From contig NC_091942.1 in NCBI RefSeq assembly GCF_041260155.1, positions 16,859,501 through 16,923,500 on the forward strand: DNA of 64,000 nt, given 5' to 3'. Made by a program: the position numbers and the translations under genes. Shown piece after piece: positions 12,403-24,300 of this stretch. The notes under the pieces were generated by a model that was not told the DNA's origin, did no database searches, and was given only the letters and a program-made list of their open reading frames with translations. The stretch's first letter is position 1. The number at the start of each line of letters is the position of its first letter. This stretch comes from Ptychodera flava. Its lineage: Eukaryota > Hemichordata > Enteropneusta > Ptychoderidae.

Positions 12403-14914
12403 GGCTGCGTTCAAAAACATGGTGGGGGTGGCTGGAGGAATCGCACCTCAATACCCTCAAACATTTTCAAGTCCCCCCCGTCTATAAGATCGAACATTTT
12501 CAAGTCCCCTCCAAATTACCATATAGCCGTATATTTATTAGTAATGCACGTGGAATAAAAATAAACATGTATTGCATAGTTGGACTGCACGCAGATGTTC
12601 AACACTTCAGCAGGTTGTAGAGCGATATACACCTAGGGCAATTTCTTAAATTGATCCATTTTAAATGCATGAGTGGACTTTTTGAATTTATCAGTCTAAG
12701 CTGACTTGAGTTTATCCAACTCTGGCAAAGTCAATTGCACCAGCTGAAAAGCACACAAAATCATGATGACAATCATGAGAGATTATGAAATTGTGTATTC
12801 CTGGCTCCATTTTACCAAATTGTGAAAACTGAGCACAGTGACCTACCGAAAATACATTTTTTTTCAAAAGTACAAGACATACACAACTTAGATGCTACTT
12901 ATAAATAAATGTTTTACAAAATTGACAATACTGGAAGGTTAAAATATTCCATCAAATTAATGTTTTAATCTCAGAAATTTTGGGTGTAATAATGGCAAAT
13001 TTGGTAAAAAATAAATGATTCCATTTAGTCACACATTTTTCATTTGAATTAGAGTCTTTACTGTTCAAAGTTTTACTTTTGTGTTATTGTACGATGAGAT
13101 GTGAAAATTTCATACATTGCATGAACTTGAAATGAATGGTTTTATATAATGATTTTAAGTGATTTTAGAAAATTGACTTTTCATCCTACATTTGTATAAG
13201 ATCAAGCATTGTGACCCTATTTCTTTCCTTTAATATTTGATTGTTCTGATATGCCAGAATTCAAAAATCCATGGTAACTGTTTATGTGTTGCTCTCTGGC
13301 CGGATCTTGTGAACATGTATGTTTCACTGTCAACTGAGTGTCCTATAACCGAAACTCTTCTTAAACTATATCAGAATCAGAGCTATCAATGTCACTGCCA
13401 GAATAAAAAAAGGATTCTCAGAGTTTTTGAAATGACGCCCCCTCAGTTACAAACTCACAAGATGTTAATATCCAAATTTCCCCTTCTGACTTGCTATAAT
13501 TTTGAAATTACCCGTCAAAGGGATTGGACAGAAATTACAGGTGGATTACAATATTTTTGCACAAGCATGTGTGTACAATATTTTGATATTTGAATTTAAT
13601 TGATGATCAGCTGTTGACAATGTTGATTCACTATACATGGAACGGTCTATGAGAAAACTATGTAATACTTTTTCAATACTAAACTATATCTATGTATTTA
13701 TAGATATTTGATAAGTGACATAAATGTCCTTAATTGGAATAGGGTTGTTACAACTGGTATGTGGACAAAAAATTTGACTTTAGAATTTAATAAAAAATGT
13801 TCATCCACTATACATGGGAGTCTATGATAAATTGTGAATAATTTTTTTTCCTATGAAAAACTTGCTATACTTGTGCACATACATATGTTGAATTATTAAC
13901 ATAATTGTACTTGATTAGAATATGATGGTTAAAGGTGCATATTATCATCATAGTGTATACGAAATCTGATTTTTTTGAATTTCACTGAAAATGTTCATCC
14001 ACTATACATGGGAGTCTATGAGGAAACTATGAGTAATTTTTTGTCCAATACAAAAATGGGTAAATCTGTGTATTTATGTACTCTCGACAAATGGATATGC
14101 CGCAAGAAATTGAATTTTAGAATTTCAACGAAATGTTGATTCACTATAGATGGTAGTCTATGAGGAAACTATGAATAATTTTTTCCAATACAAAACTATC
14201 TAAATCTGTGTATTTATAGACATTTGATAATTCATTTTAAGTACTTAGTTAGACTAGGATGGTTAAAGGTTGATATGTGTGCAAGAAATTGGATTTTGGA
14301 ATTTCACCGAAATGTTGATTCACTATACATTGGAGTCTATGAGAAAACTATGAATAATTTTTTACAATGCTACATTAATTTGTACTTTTATAGGTGTTGA
14401 CAATTGATATAAATGTACTTGATTCAAATAGGGTATTTGAAAGTTCAGATGTTGACAACAATATTGATATTGGAATTTCACCTAAAAGTATAATTTCACT
14501 TTTCATGGTACTAGTAGTCTACAATTTCCCTGACAAAACTTGCTATATCTCTAATATGTAAGTAATAGTAATTGTTCGTTGCCCTAAGTGAGCTCAATGT
14601 ACAGTACGACAAGTCGCAGAATTGTCAAGGCAAGATGTTCATGTGACAGATAATTATACTTTTGTTCAGATTTACAGTTAAATGACTTCAGAGAATTAGG
14701 TCATGCAGCGAATCGTTTTTATCTCCAAGAATATTTCTGAACACTGAAACTGCTTTTTGACGGGACGGATACTTATGAAAATTACGTGACCCCCCCCCCA
14801 CCCCTCTGAGCTGTTTGAACAATACATGACCCCGCACCCTTTGCAGTTTTCAAATTTTAGGTGACCCCCCTGGATTTTGCCGGCCCATCCCGGCCATAAT
14901 AATTGAATGCTCCC
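12403..14914. mobile_element. Nested TTA-type element with internal tandem repeats, ~2.5 kb
   Basis: The right end, read inward, starts GGGAGCATTCAATTATTATGG. The left end starts GGCTGCGTTCAAAAACATGG, an imperfect match. The flanks are TAA (left) and TTA (right). Behind both ends lie repeated CAAGTCCCC or GTGACCCCCC motifs. The right end matches the end of the element at 49212-50387, so the two are one family. The left boundary is less certain than the right. Confidence 0.6.
13615..14520. repeat. Internal minisatellite, ~5 units of 150-190 bp
   Basis: Each unit carries TTGATTCACTATACATGG, then GTCTATGAG, GAAACTATG, a T-rich stretch and a TCTGTGTATTTATAG block. Unit starts are near 13624, 13800, 13990, 14143 and 14315. 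A sixth, decayed unit ends near 14520. The same unit occurs inverted at about 49700-50250. Confidence 0.85.
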
Positions 14915-16627
14915 TTAGGATGGATGGATGCAGTGTCGGTTTACACTTTTGAGCTGCACAGATATCCAAAATGTACAGATACTTTCCCGAAATTTGACAT
15001 ATTTTCTAACAAGAGTAGAACAAAAACCAAGTATTGAAGTTACCCTTGAAATGTTTGATTCGCAAGTTTGCCAAAGTAAGATTATACTTACAGAAATAGT
15101 CGCCGTAGTCTTCAGTTCAAAAAATTATGTTCTTCAACACGTTTCTTATGATCGGTGATGTCACATTTTATTATTTTTATAAACATAGATTAATGCACCA
15201 CATTGTTAATTTCCGATTAATTCAACGATTTCAAACCGTAATTATTTTTTCTGGTCGAATTGAGAGGGTTTTTAGTAGTTCTGTAGAAGAAAATATCGAA
15301 AATAGCAGACTATCTTGGCAATGCAATGACGTCTACGCTGTTAGCTACAATAATTGTACAGCCCGCTCCTCGCGCCCCGGGTAAACCTAATTCGGAACGT
15401 AATAACGTCAGTTGCAGCGGCATCATGGATTGCCTGTACCTTTGTCATAACTGTAGAATTACACCTGTTATTGCTACAAGCATCGCGGGCTTCATGAAAC
15501 GTTGCGTTGTTTCTCGGTGTACAGGTCTCGCCGTTATATTCAGTTACGTATAATCTGTTGTTTGCATGTCAACACATTGGCCTGTTTACAACCTCCTGTG
15601 CACACTAATCGTGACCGTAATTTACACAGACATAAACATTCGATCCCGCCCGTGAATGTCAAGGTGAACCGGATTAACTTGGTTCGGGTCCCGGTATCAA
15701 GTCCCTGGCCTTTAACTGTTCAGATGTTTAATGTAGGATACCACTGCATCTTTGCTGTGAATCTTGTGGATAATGTATACATATTTAAAAGAATCGGCGT
15801 ATTTCATTGGTAATTTCCTATTCAGGAAATATCAAACAGACAATCAAAGGTTTGGCCATAAAACAGCTTCTGTCAAAAGTGACCCTCCCCTTAAGATGGG
15901 TTATAAAAAGCGACCCTCCCCCTTGAACAGCTTTCTAAAAAGTGACCCTCCCCCAATTCCTTCTGCCCACCCCCCTGTAATTACTGAAGGCTCCTTAAAT
16001 AGGATTGCAGATTCATCTAGACCAGCATGCATTGGCATCTGATTTAAAATTCCTAGTTTATAGTACCTTTGTGAGGTACTCACCTAGCAGATGGCTGGAG
16101 CGAGTTGAGCAATAATCTCATTTCACCAATGTAATATCTTGTAATGGTCAAAATGGTGCACGTAATTGCAAACAAGGTACAATGCAAATTCACTGGCATT
16201 GACATGGGGTTTTTTGCTCTGGAGTTACACTTCAGATAACAATGTCCTTTTTAAAAAATTATTTAAAGGTAAGTCTCAAGCCATTTCATGATAGAGCTCA
16301 CTTACAATAGTTGAAACTTCTGTCGTCCAAAGGTGAAATAAACACAGGAAGGACATAGAAAAATTGCAAGGCCTGTACATTGAGACAGAACAGGTTCTGC
16401 TGACAACGGTTGGACAGACCGTCAACTCCAAAGCTTTAATTACTTGAATACAGCTGGACAAGTCCATGGACATTATTTCAAAATTATACCCAATCCTTAC
16501 ACCTTCTATGTTTGCTTTAAAGGGAAAGGTTACCAAGCGATTATGTGTTCAGAAATAAGAAATCTAAGAAAAAATGGTGCGAAATCTGTCTTTGTTAATA
16601 ATTTTTACTTACTGATAGCGCGATGGC

Positions 16628-16796
16628 ACCCATTTGAAAACCTTTAATTATAAGTAGAAGTGACGTCAGAGCCTAGGACTGCACTGACACTTGTGGGGCT
16701 TCCTCGGCTGTAGACTATGGGAAAGCCCTATAAGTGTCAGTGCAGTCCTAGGCTCTTACGTCACTTCACCCTATAACCTATGGTTTTCAAATGGGT
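16628..16796. repeat. Long near-perfect palindrome (foldback), ~76 bp stem
   Basis: The left arm 16628-16703 and right arm 16719-16796 pair over most of their length around a ~15 bp loop. The shared core includes GAGCCTAGGACTGCACTGAC and the outer part ACCCATTTGAAAACC. Copy A has different sequence here (4494-4945), so this is part of a replacement or insertion specific to copy B. The left flank reads TTTAAAGGGAAAGG, suggesting a TTAA-type MITE whose other end I could not fix. Confidence 0.85.
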
Positions 16797-17092
16797 TATG
16801 TTATTATGCAAGTTCAAACTGTCATACTCATACATGCAAGTCATACATTGCAGCCTGAGTAACTACACACCTGTGAGCATTGACTTTCATATCAGTTTGC
16901 TCTGAAAAACAAATTATTATTTCCATTTCCCCATCACAAATTTACTCTTTGGCATCATGTCAACAACTCTTCTATCGACAGAAAGCACATTATGTTTATT
17001 TCCCCTTCAAACAACAGTACATCTTCAAAAAAGAACCACAACTGAATAATATGCTGTAAATATGATCACTGACAGCTTCAGTGTTGAAATTA

Positions 17093-17983
17093 CAGCAAAA
17101 ACGGAGTCAGCGTGTACTCTGTTGTGCTGCCCAACAAAATAAACGCAGTCACTGACTTTTTTACATACAAAACACACAGACATGTAGCAAATGTCATGGA
17201 ATCTTTTTTATTGAAAAGGAGTGCTGGCATTACCAGGACTTACTTTTTTTGAAAGTGTTTATTCATCGTGGATGTGTTAGACAAATATATCCATGTCTTG
17301 AACCAATAAAAATGATACAGATTATAAATTTCAATATCATCAATGATTTATCCAACTCAGAAAGTGAACCGAGGATCTTCCATCTTTGGGAAAAACAATT
17401 GACGCTTAAACACTAACAGTATCTATGGAAAAACACTACAGATAGTCGCTTGTGTATGCGGGATGGGGGGGGGGGGGCAGAGGAGTCAGTCAAACAGTCG
17501 ATGACAGTGTGCTCGATGTCATCGGAATTTCATCTGGACGTTTATAATAGACATACGGTGATGAAGGTTGCATCAAATAACAAGGTATATAATACTGGCA
17601 ATACGATGGCAGCAATCTGTATTGAGCTGCCTGCTGCGGTGTTTGTTAGGTTGATGTTGTCCCAGTTTCGCTGAACCTACCACCTCGATTGACCAGGGAC
17701 GTTTGTGTAGATGCAGACGCAGGAAACGTGATACTGCGGCGTATAAGCTCTTTCTGTACAGGATTTACCATATCTTTTGTGATATTCTCAACTCATCATG
17801 AGGAACTTTTTATTACAATAATAACACAAATTGAATCTTTCGTTTGATTTGTGGGATTGATTGAACAGGCGGTGTGTCTTTGATGACGTTAGTTTGGGTG
17901 TTCTGTCTGAAAGAAACGTCAGTGGCTGTGTTTATTTTGTTGCACTGCACAACAGAGAGTCCATGCTTACTTTGTTTTTGCTG
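17093..17983. mobile_element. TA-flanked non-autonomous element, 891 bp
   Basis: The terminal inverted repeats are about 60 bp and start CAGCAAAAAC. Both contain CAACAAAATAAAC and CACTGAC. TA flanks the element at 17091-17092 and 17984-17985, and copy A has the empty site with a single TA (near 5235). This is Tc1/mariner/pogo-type behaviour. There is no transposase frame. The interior includes a G run at about 17464. Confidence 0.82.
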
Positions 17984-18367
17984 TACATGTTCACAGAATC
18001 CTCTTTATCCATCCCTAACTTCTAAACTCTGATGTACTCTGCTTGTACATGGGAAAAAACTATTACAAAAATACATGTCCATAATTTGTAATGATAAACA
18101 GATCCTGTCCCCATCACCATGCTCAATTTCATCTTTGATAACATCTCCCCACTTTAGTCTTAGCTCAATCTGTGCTATTGTTCTACAAGCTAGAATATCC
18201 CCCCCACCCCCACCGAAAGTAAAGTACCAGACTTACATGTACCCTAGTACAAAAATGAAAACTCAGGGCATAGGTAATTTGCATATCTGCATAGCTCATT
18301 ACATTTTACAAATCTAAAAATCAGAATGTAAGCTGAAATGTACAACAGGAATTCACAAGCTGTGACA

Positions 18368-21300
18368 TCATCTCTTCTTGAATCCGTACTTCTTCCTCTC
18401 ATAGAACAGATCTGTTTTCGCACTGCCGAGGTTAACAATCTTTGGGCAACCATCTCTCTGTATGGAAAATTGAGAACAGAACGCAATTCCATTATTAAAA
18501 TGCTGAAAAAGTCTTATGATCAGTTTCTAAGCATGTACTGGGGTTTCTTAAAGAAAGACTGTATCGTCTTGAGACATACTTGCATGAGGGGGGCCCTCTA
18601 TGGAGTAGTACAGAAATGAAAATTTTCAATAAAAATGGTACGACACCAAACCGCATTGTTTTCAGCCCATTTTCAATAACATCAGTACACTGTATGAGTG
18701 GCACTTAGCAATGTCGCTTCGCTTTATTTTCTGAAATGTAAAATCCGCATTGAGTCACTGTCCATATTGATGCACCCCAGTAGGGCTTGACATCAGTCTA
18801 CGATTCTTTGGTAGAAAAATACCCAAGCACATGATTGTATACAGATAGTTGAAATGGGTCAAAGACAAAATAGGTGAAATGTCAACTTGAAAGACAACTG
18901 CATGTACCAGTAAATTAGATCTATCCTGCTGTTGTATAGTCTGGTATGATTTCTGTGTAATTAAAGGGACAAAGTCAGCTATTTTTCATGAATTTTGTTT
19001 GATACGAGACACAACTTATATTGTTTGACATGTTGAAAAATACATATATAGTACCCAGACAAATTAAATGAAACCATCACAAGAATGAATAAATGGTGAT
19101 GACCATTTATTCTTTCTCACCTTGGTTTCATGTATAGTGTCTAAAACCAGGGTCGAGTATATGCATGGTCATCCATTCATTATCTTTCAATAGTGTCTCG
19201 TATCAAACAAAATTCATGAAAAATGGTTGACTTTGTCCCTTTAAAAAACATTTATTGAGAATACTGATCTTTAGTGTTCATTTAACGTTAATGTATGTTA
19301 TCAGAATATCATTTTTGACAGGACATTTATTTAAAAAGACTTTCCATGATGCAAAATAAATGCATTTTGTCCCTTCACACAGCAAAATTTGTCAATTCAT
19401 TTCATATGTAAACATGACCAAATTTCATTGTCATGTAATTAGGACAATACCATATGCCATGAAAAGTCCTGGTGAGAACACTGTGTTGGGAAGTTACGTT
19501 CAATATGCTATAAAACATTTACGGCTGACTTTCTAAATACTACCAATCAATGGTATGATTCAGATAAAAAATCAAGGAATCTCACACTAGCCTACAAAAT
19601 CTCCGTCTTTCTGTTTGGGAGAAGTAAGCATATAAGCTTCATATGAGGACACAATGAAATGAACTGATGAAGAATGCTTCCTCTTCCAAATTTAGGGCAC
19701 AATTCAGGGATGCAGAAAATTTTGGTCACGGTGAAAATAAAAGTATAGGTGTTTATAAGTAGTGTGTGAGCACATCAAGTTCGTGAAAAATGTCTTGATT
19801 TTTTTAATACACTAATAATATTCAAAGCTGACAAATTTTAGCTGATTGCAGGTTGTTTTTGCTGGCTGCCAGCTTTTTGCTACATCCCTGATATAGTATT
19901 ACAGTCATTACCGGGATAAGAATTCTATTCTTCCTTCTTAACTGGGTTGCCCTTGAGATTAATCAGTAGTTAAAGGTAGGGGAATCGATCCCATGGATCA
20001 AGTTTGTTCTAGCCTGTAAGAGGATTATGAAGGTGTCTTAGCCTTTTGTTTTCCATTGAAATTGTAATCTAGTAGGTAAATTTCCTGCCAAGACAATCTG
20101 ATGCCTGAACCATGCCTTCAATGTGTATTAATGTATTCTAAGAACTTTTGCTTTCACTCTCCTGGGCAACTACAGTTCACAGTATGTTTCCAGGAGCTTG
20201 CACATTAAACAGCGTTCTAGACGTCCCATTTGATTTTGCATTTCATCTTTTCAGCGTGAATTAACAGTGTGTATATTTTTCAAGTATCCAGATTATAGAA
20301 GTTATTTATTGGCAGCTGTTAATATATTTACTGAAATTTCTCATGGTTTTTGAGATGTTATGGGATAAAACAAGATTGTACACAAAATTCAGCATGATTA
20401 AAGAAATCAACGACATGAATCAGGAAAAAACCTGTATAAACCATAAACCGTACACCATATCAGATCAAAGGCAGCTGTAGGGCAACCGTACACTGTCTTA
20501 TCACATGAACTGGCCCGAATCGCCACCTGTGTGACGTAGAACAGGATGGATAAGAAATCCGAATTACCCCTGTTCTAGTCATTAACCGGAACCATTTTCA
20601 TGCATGGTACCGTTCATACAGCTGTAGGGCAACCGTACACTGTCTTATCACATTGGCTGGCCCGAATCTTCACCTGTGTGACGTAGAACAGGATGGATAA
20701 GAAATCCGAATTACCCCTGTTGTACGTCATGAACCAGAACTTTTTTCGTGCATGGTACCGTTCATACATGCAGGTCGCGACACGGACAGATTTTTTGTGA
20801 TCAATGCCGTGCTAGCTCTCACGTTATTTTTACAAAAAGTTGACCCGATAAATCCAGACATGGAAACATAAAAGGCATATTTGTCCAACGAAATTTCGAG
20901 TCGCTAAAACTATAGCTTTTCCCGAGAATCGAATGGAGATACCGTCGATCGTTTTATTTTAATGGCTCAGTAACGTCGCGGCTCCAGTCGAGTCGTGTAG
21001 GCTCAATGTGGACGTCGTACCTGGCGATCCCGGTTGGCGATAAAACCGAAACCTACACCTCAACGTAAGTTCAACTGAATAAATGAGTACAGTATAATCT
21101 TCGGGAAAGCGACATAGGAGGCACAAGCATAAAGTCATTTGACTAACAACGATAAATTTCCTTCATCGCACAAAAATTCCGTAAATTCTCGCTCGGAATC
21201 AAACTTGCAGCGCGGCGTAAGGCTGTAGCGAAGACACAAGCTGTCGAGCTGTGTGCAGCGCTGTGGAATCCGATATACTTCGAAAGTTGACTCAGACAAC

Positions 21301-24300
21301 ACTCAAAACAGAGTTTCCGTCAAGTAACAAAATTAGGATGTATCCACGGGCGAGATATGTGTCACTGCAAACATCAAAGTCCGTAGGACGAAAACATTGA
21401 CGACCGAGATCGGGATTGACGAGTTGACACCGGCAGAGACCGGTGACGGCAGTGTTGTGAGCACAAACATGCAATGAGTGTGTCATCGAACAAAACCTTT
21501 CGCAGGGGTTAAAATTTCCGCTGGTCCGAGGTCACGGTCTAGCGAAAATCCACATCGGTCTAGTAACTAAAATTTTTCACTAGACCGCGGTCCAGTGCAA
21601 GAATACTTTGTTACTACCTTTCCCTGCACTCTATTTCGGTCGTAAACTGCAATCCGATACAAATTTGTCATAAACTCAGCCATATAGTGAGACTCCCGCT
21701 TGCTCTGTACGCGTATGCGTAGCACTATACAACATAGCCACGAAATGTTTACATCATCTTCCTGCACAGTGACGTGTACTGATTAGCAGATCTCTCATTA
21801 GCGAGATCTCTCATTACACGAGATCTCATGCATACCGATAAACTAATAGGGGGGTGCCCCTAATTAGGTCATTCCATGACAATGAAAGTAAATCAAGTAT
21901 ATGAGTCACCTCGTGTTCAGGATCACACATGTGTTGTTGGATTGATTATGCAACGAACTCTTGATTCAATTTGGGGATCAAACTCAGCCCATCCACCAAC
22001 AAAGCGGGCCTGTGTAGAGCATGTTGAGCAACCTGATGGTCCTGAAGTGACATTTAGCCAACCTCCTACTAATACAGGAGAAGCTCAAGTGATTTCACCC
22101 ACATCAAGTTCGTCTGTTGTGAGTGTTGACATTCACAGTGGTAGTGCTGGTGTCGAGGCCATCGAAGCAGACAGTCATACCGAAACTTCTGCAACTTTAC
22201 CAGCTGGTGATACTTTGTCAAAGGATCAAAAGTATGACAAGTTCAAGCGTAAACGACGTTTTGTGCCTACCTGGACCCAACAATGGCCTTGGGTCAGCTA
22301 TGACGGAGAAAAATGTTCTGCTCCTACTGTCGGAAATTCCCCAGTATTGCCGATAAAAGTAGTGCCCTTTTTAAAGGGACAGCGAACTTTAAGTGGACCC
22401 TCTGAAGTCACATGAGAAAACTGTCGAACATGCTACTGCACTCGCCGGTATTTCCGAGATGTTGGGTTAAAGAACATGACAGATAAGTCATATCAATCAA
22501 AATTTCAACCAAATGTATCAGCTACTCCTTTAGGGAAGGCAGTTATGAAACTGAATGATGGACAAAGAGACAGAATGAGAAAACTTTTCCGTACTGCCTA
22601 TGCCGTGGCAAAGAGTGGCAAACCGTTCTCGGACTTCATGCTTATGTGTCAACTTCAACAAGTAAATGGTTTGCAACTTGGCGAAAACTATCAGAACATA
22701 CCGAGCCTTAAGGTGTTTTTGGCATCTATCTACGAAAGTCTCAAAAGTGGTATACGCTCAGAGATAATGAATGTTAATTTTGTCAGTATATTGGGTGATG
22801 GTTCGACTGATGTAGCGGTTATCGAGCAGGAAGTTGTATTTCTGAGATACGTCAGTCCTGTTGACGGTATGCCCGTATGCAGAGAAATAGACATTACGTC
22901 GCTTGAAACTGCCAATGCTCAAGGTATTATGAATGCCATAGAAGCAGGACTTTCACAGGTTGATTTAAGCCTTGATATGTTACGACCAGATAATGATGAA
23001 GTCAACCAAGTTTGATAATGGCCAATTTCGATGGAGCATCAGTCAATTTTGGTGAAAAAAATGGAGTGGTGAAACGAATGAAGGACATCTTCCCAACACT
23101 AATATCTCTGCAGTGTATTGCACACAAGTTGGAGCTTGCAGCACTGGATGCTAATAAAGTAACACTGAGCGGCCTCAGCAGTTTTGAGGAGACTTTCAAG
23201 GGAATATTTTCATTCTACCACTATTCTCCAAAGAGGAGAAGAGAATTGCAGGCAATATCTGACATGCTAGAGCAAAACCTGTGTCATCTAAGTGGAGTAA
23301 GGCAGGTACGATGGCTGTCCAGCAAAGAAGAGCTGTGAAGGCTGTTAGGCATAACTATCAAGCTATAGTAACTCACCTTGAAAACACAGCTACTGATGCC
23401 AAGGCAACTGCTGATGCTGGAAGCAAAGCTAAAGGATATCACAAAGCTATCACTGCCATCAAATTTGTCAGACTTCTCCACTTCATGCTGGATTACCTAC
23501 CTTTGCTAGCACAATTATCCAGGGCATTTCAGGAGGAGAAATTACTCATTATGGAAATTCCAGATGCACTTGAACAGACATTGCTGGCCCTAAATGCTTT
23601 AAAGTTGTATCCAGGAAAGAATACTCGTGAGTTCCTTGACAAATTTGACATACAGAAGAAGATGTTTGCAGAGGTCAAACTGCACAGTAGCCCAGGAAGG
23701 AATGCTGATGACTTGGCAACAAATTTTACTGATTGCATTGTCGACAGCACAATTACTTACCTGAAATCAAGATTCAGTGTGTTACAGGAGAAACCCCTTT
23801 CTCTCCTGATGATCTTCAACTTCCAGAAGTGGCCTGTAGATCATCAGCAATTGGCTGCTTATGGCGTTTCTGAACTGATTGAACTACTTGAGACTTACCT
23901 GTATCCACATTTCTCAGAAGATGAGAGAAATGAAATTGTGAGCCAATGGCCAGCTCTGAAAGTGTATTGTAAAGTGTGGCGCACTGCAAAACCAGTTGAT
24001 GTTTACAGTATGTTGCTACAAACAAAACCAACTTCTCTAAATGCAATGATAAAACTCATTGAATTTGTTATGGCTGTATCCCCTAGCACAGCCAGCTGTG
24101 AGAGAGCTTTCTCTAAACAAAATGTCATCAAAACACAACTTCGATCTGTCATGACGCAGGAATCTTTGCGTCACCAATTAATGATAATGACAGAAGGCCC
24201 TGAACTGAAAGACTTTGATCCTGACAGAAGTATTGCCCATTGGCTTGACAGTAGTTTGCATAGTAGACATATTCAAGGACATAAATTGAAAGTAAAGCCA

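Larger units (their letters stand above)
11411..15994. mobile_element. Harbinger-like non-autonomous element, 4.58 kb, TTA target duplication
   Basis: The ends share TTCAGTAATTACAGGGGG in inverted orientation, preceded by GGGACCC on the left and GGAGCC on the right. The element is flanked by TTA at 11408-11410 and 15995-15997. Copy A of the duplication has the uninterrupted site (near 3950), which fixes both boundaries. A 3 bp TTA duplication with G-rich termini fits PIF/Harbinger. No Harbinger transposase is visible. Inside each end lie several short motifs of the type AAAAGTGACCCTCCCC, all in the same direction at both ends. The interior holds a LINE 3' end (11690-12127) and a nested related element (12403-14914). 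Confidence 0.8.

Noticed and set aside
15326-15813. Overlapping plus-strand frames inside the Harbinger-like element
   Set aside because: No transposase motifs; no DDE spacing or Myb-like region could be found in any frame.
21003-21066. Short plus-strand frame starting ATGTGGACG and ending at a GTAAGT
   Set aside because: About 20 codons with one donor-like site and no acceptor, partner exon or family match; too weak to call an exon.
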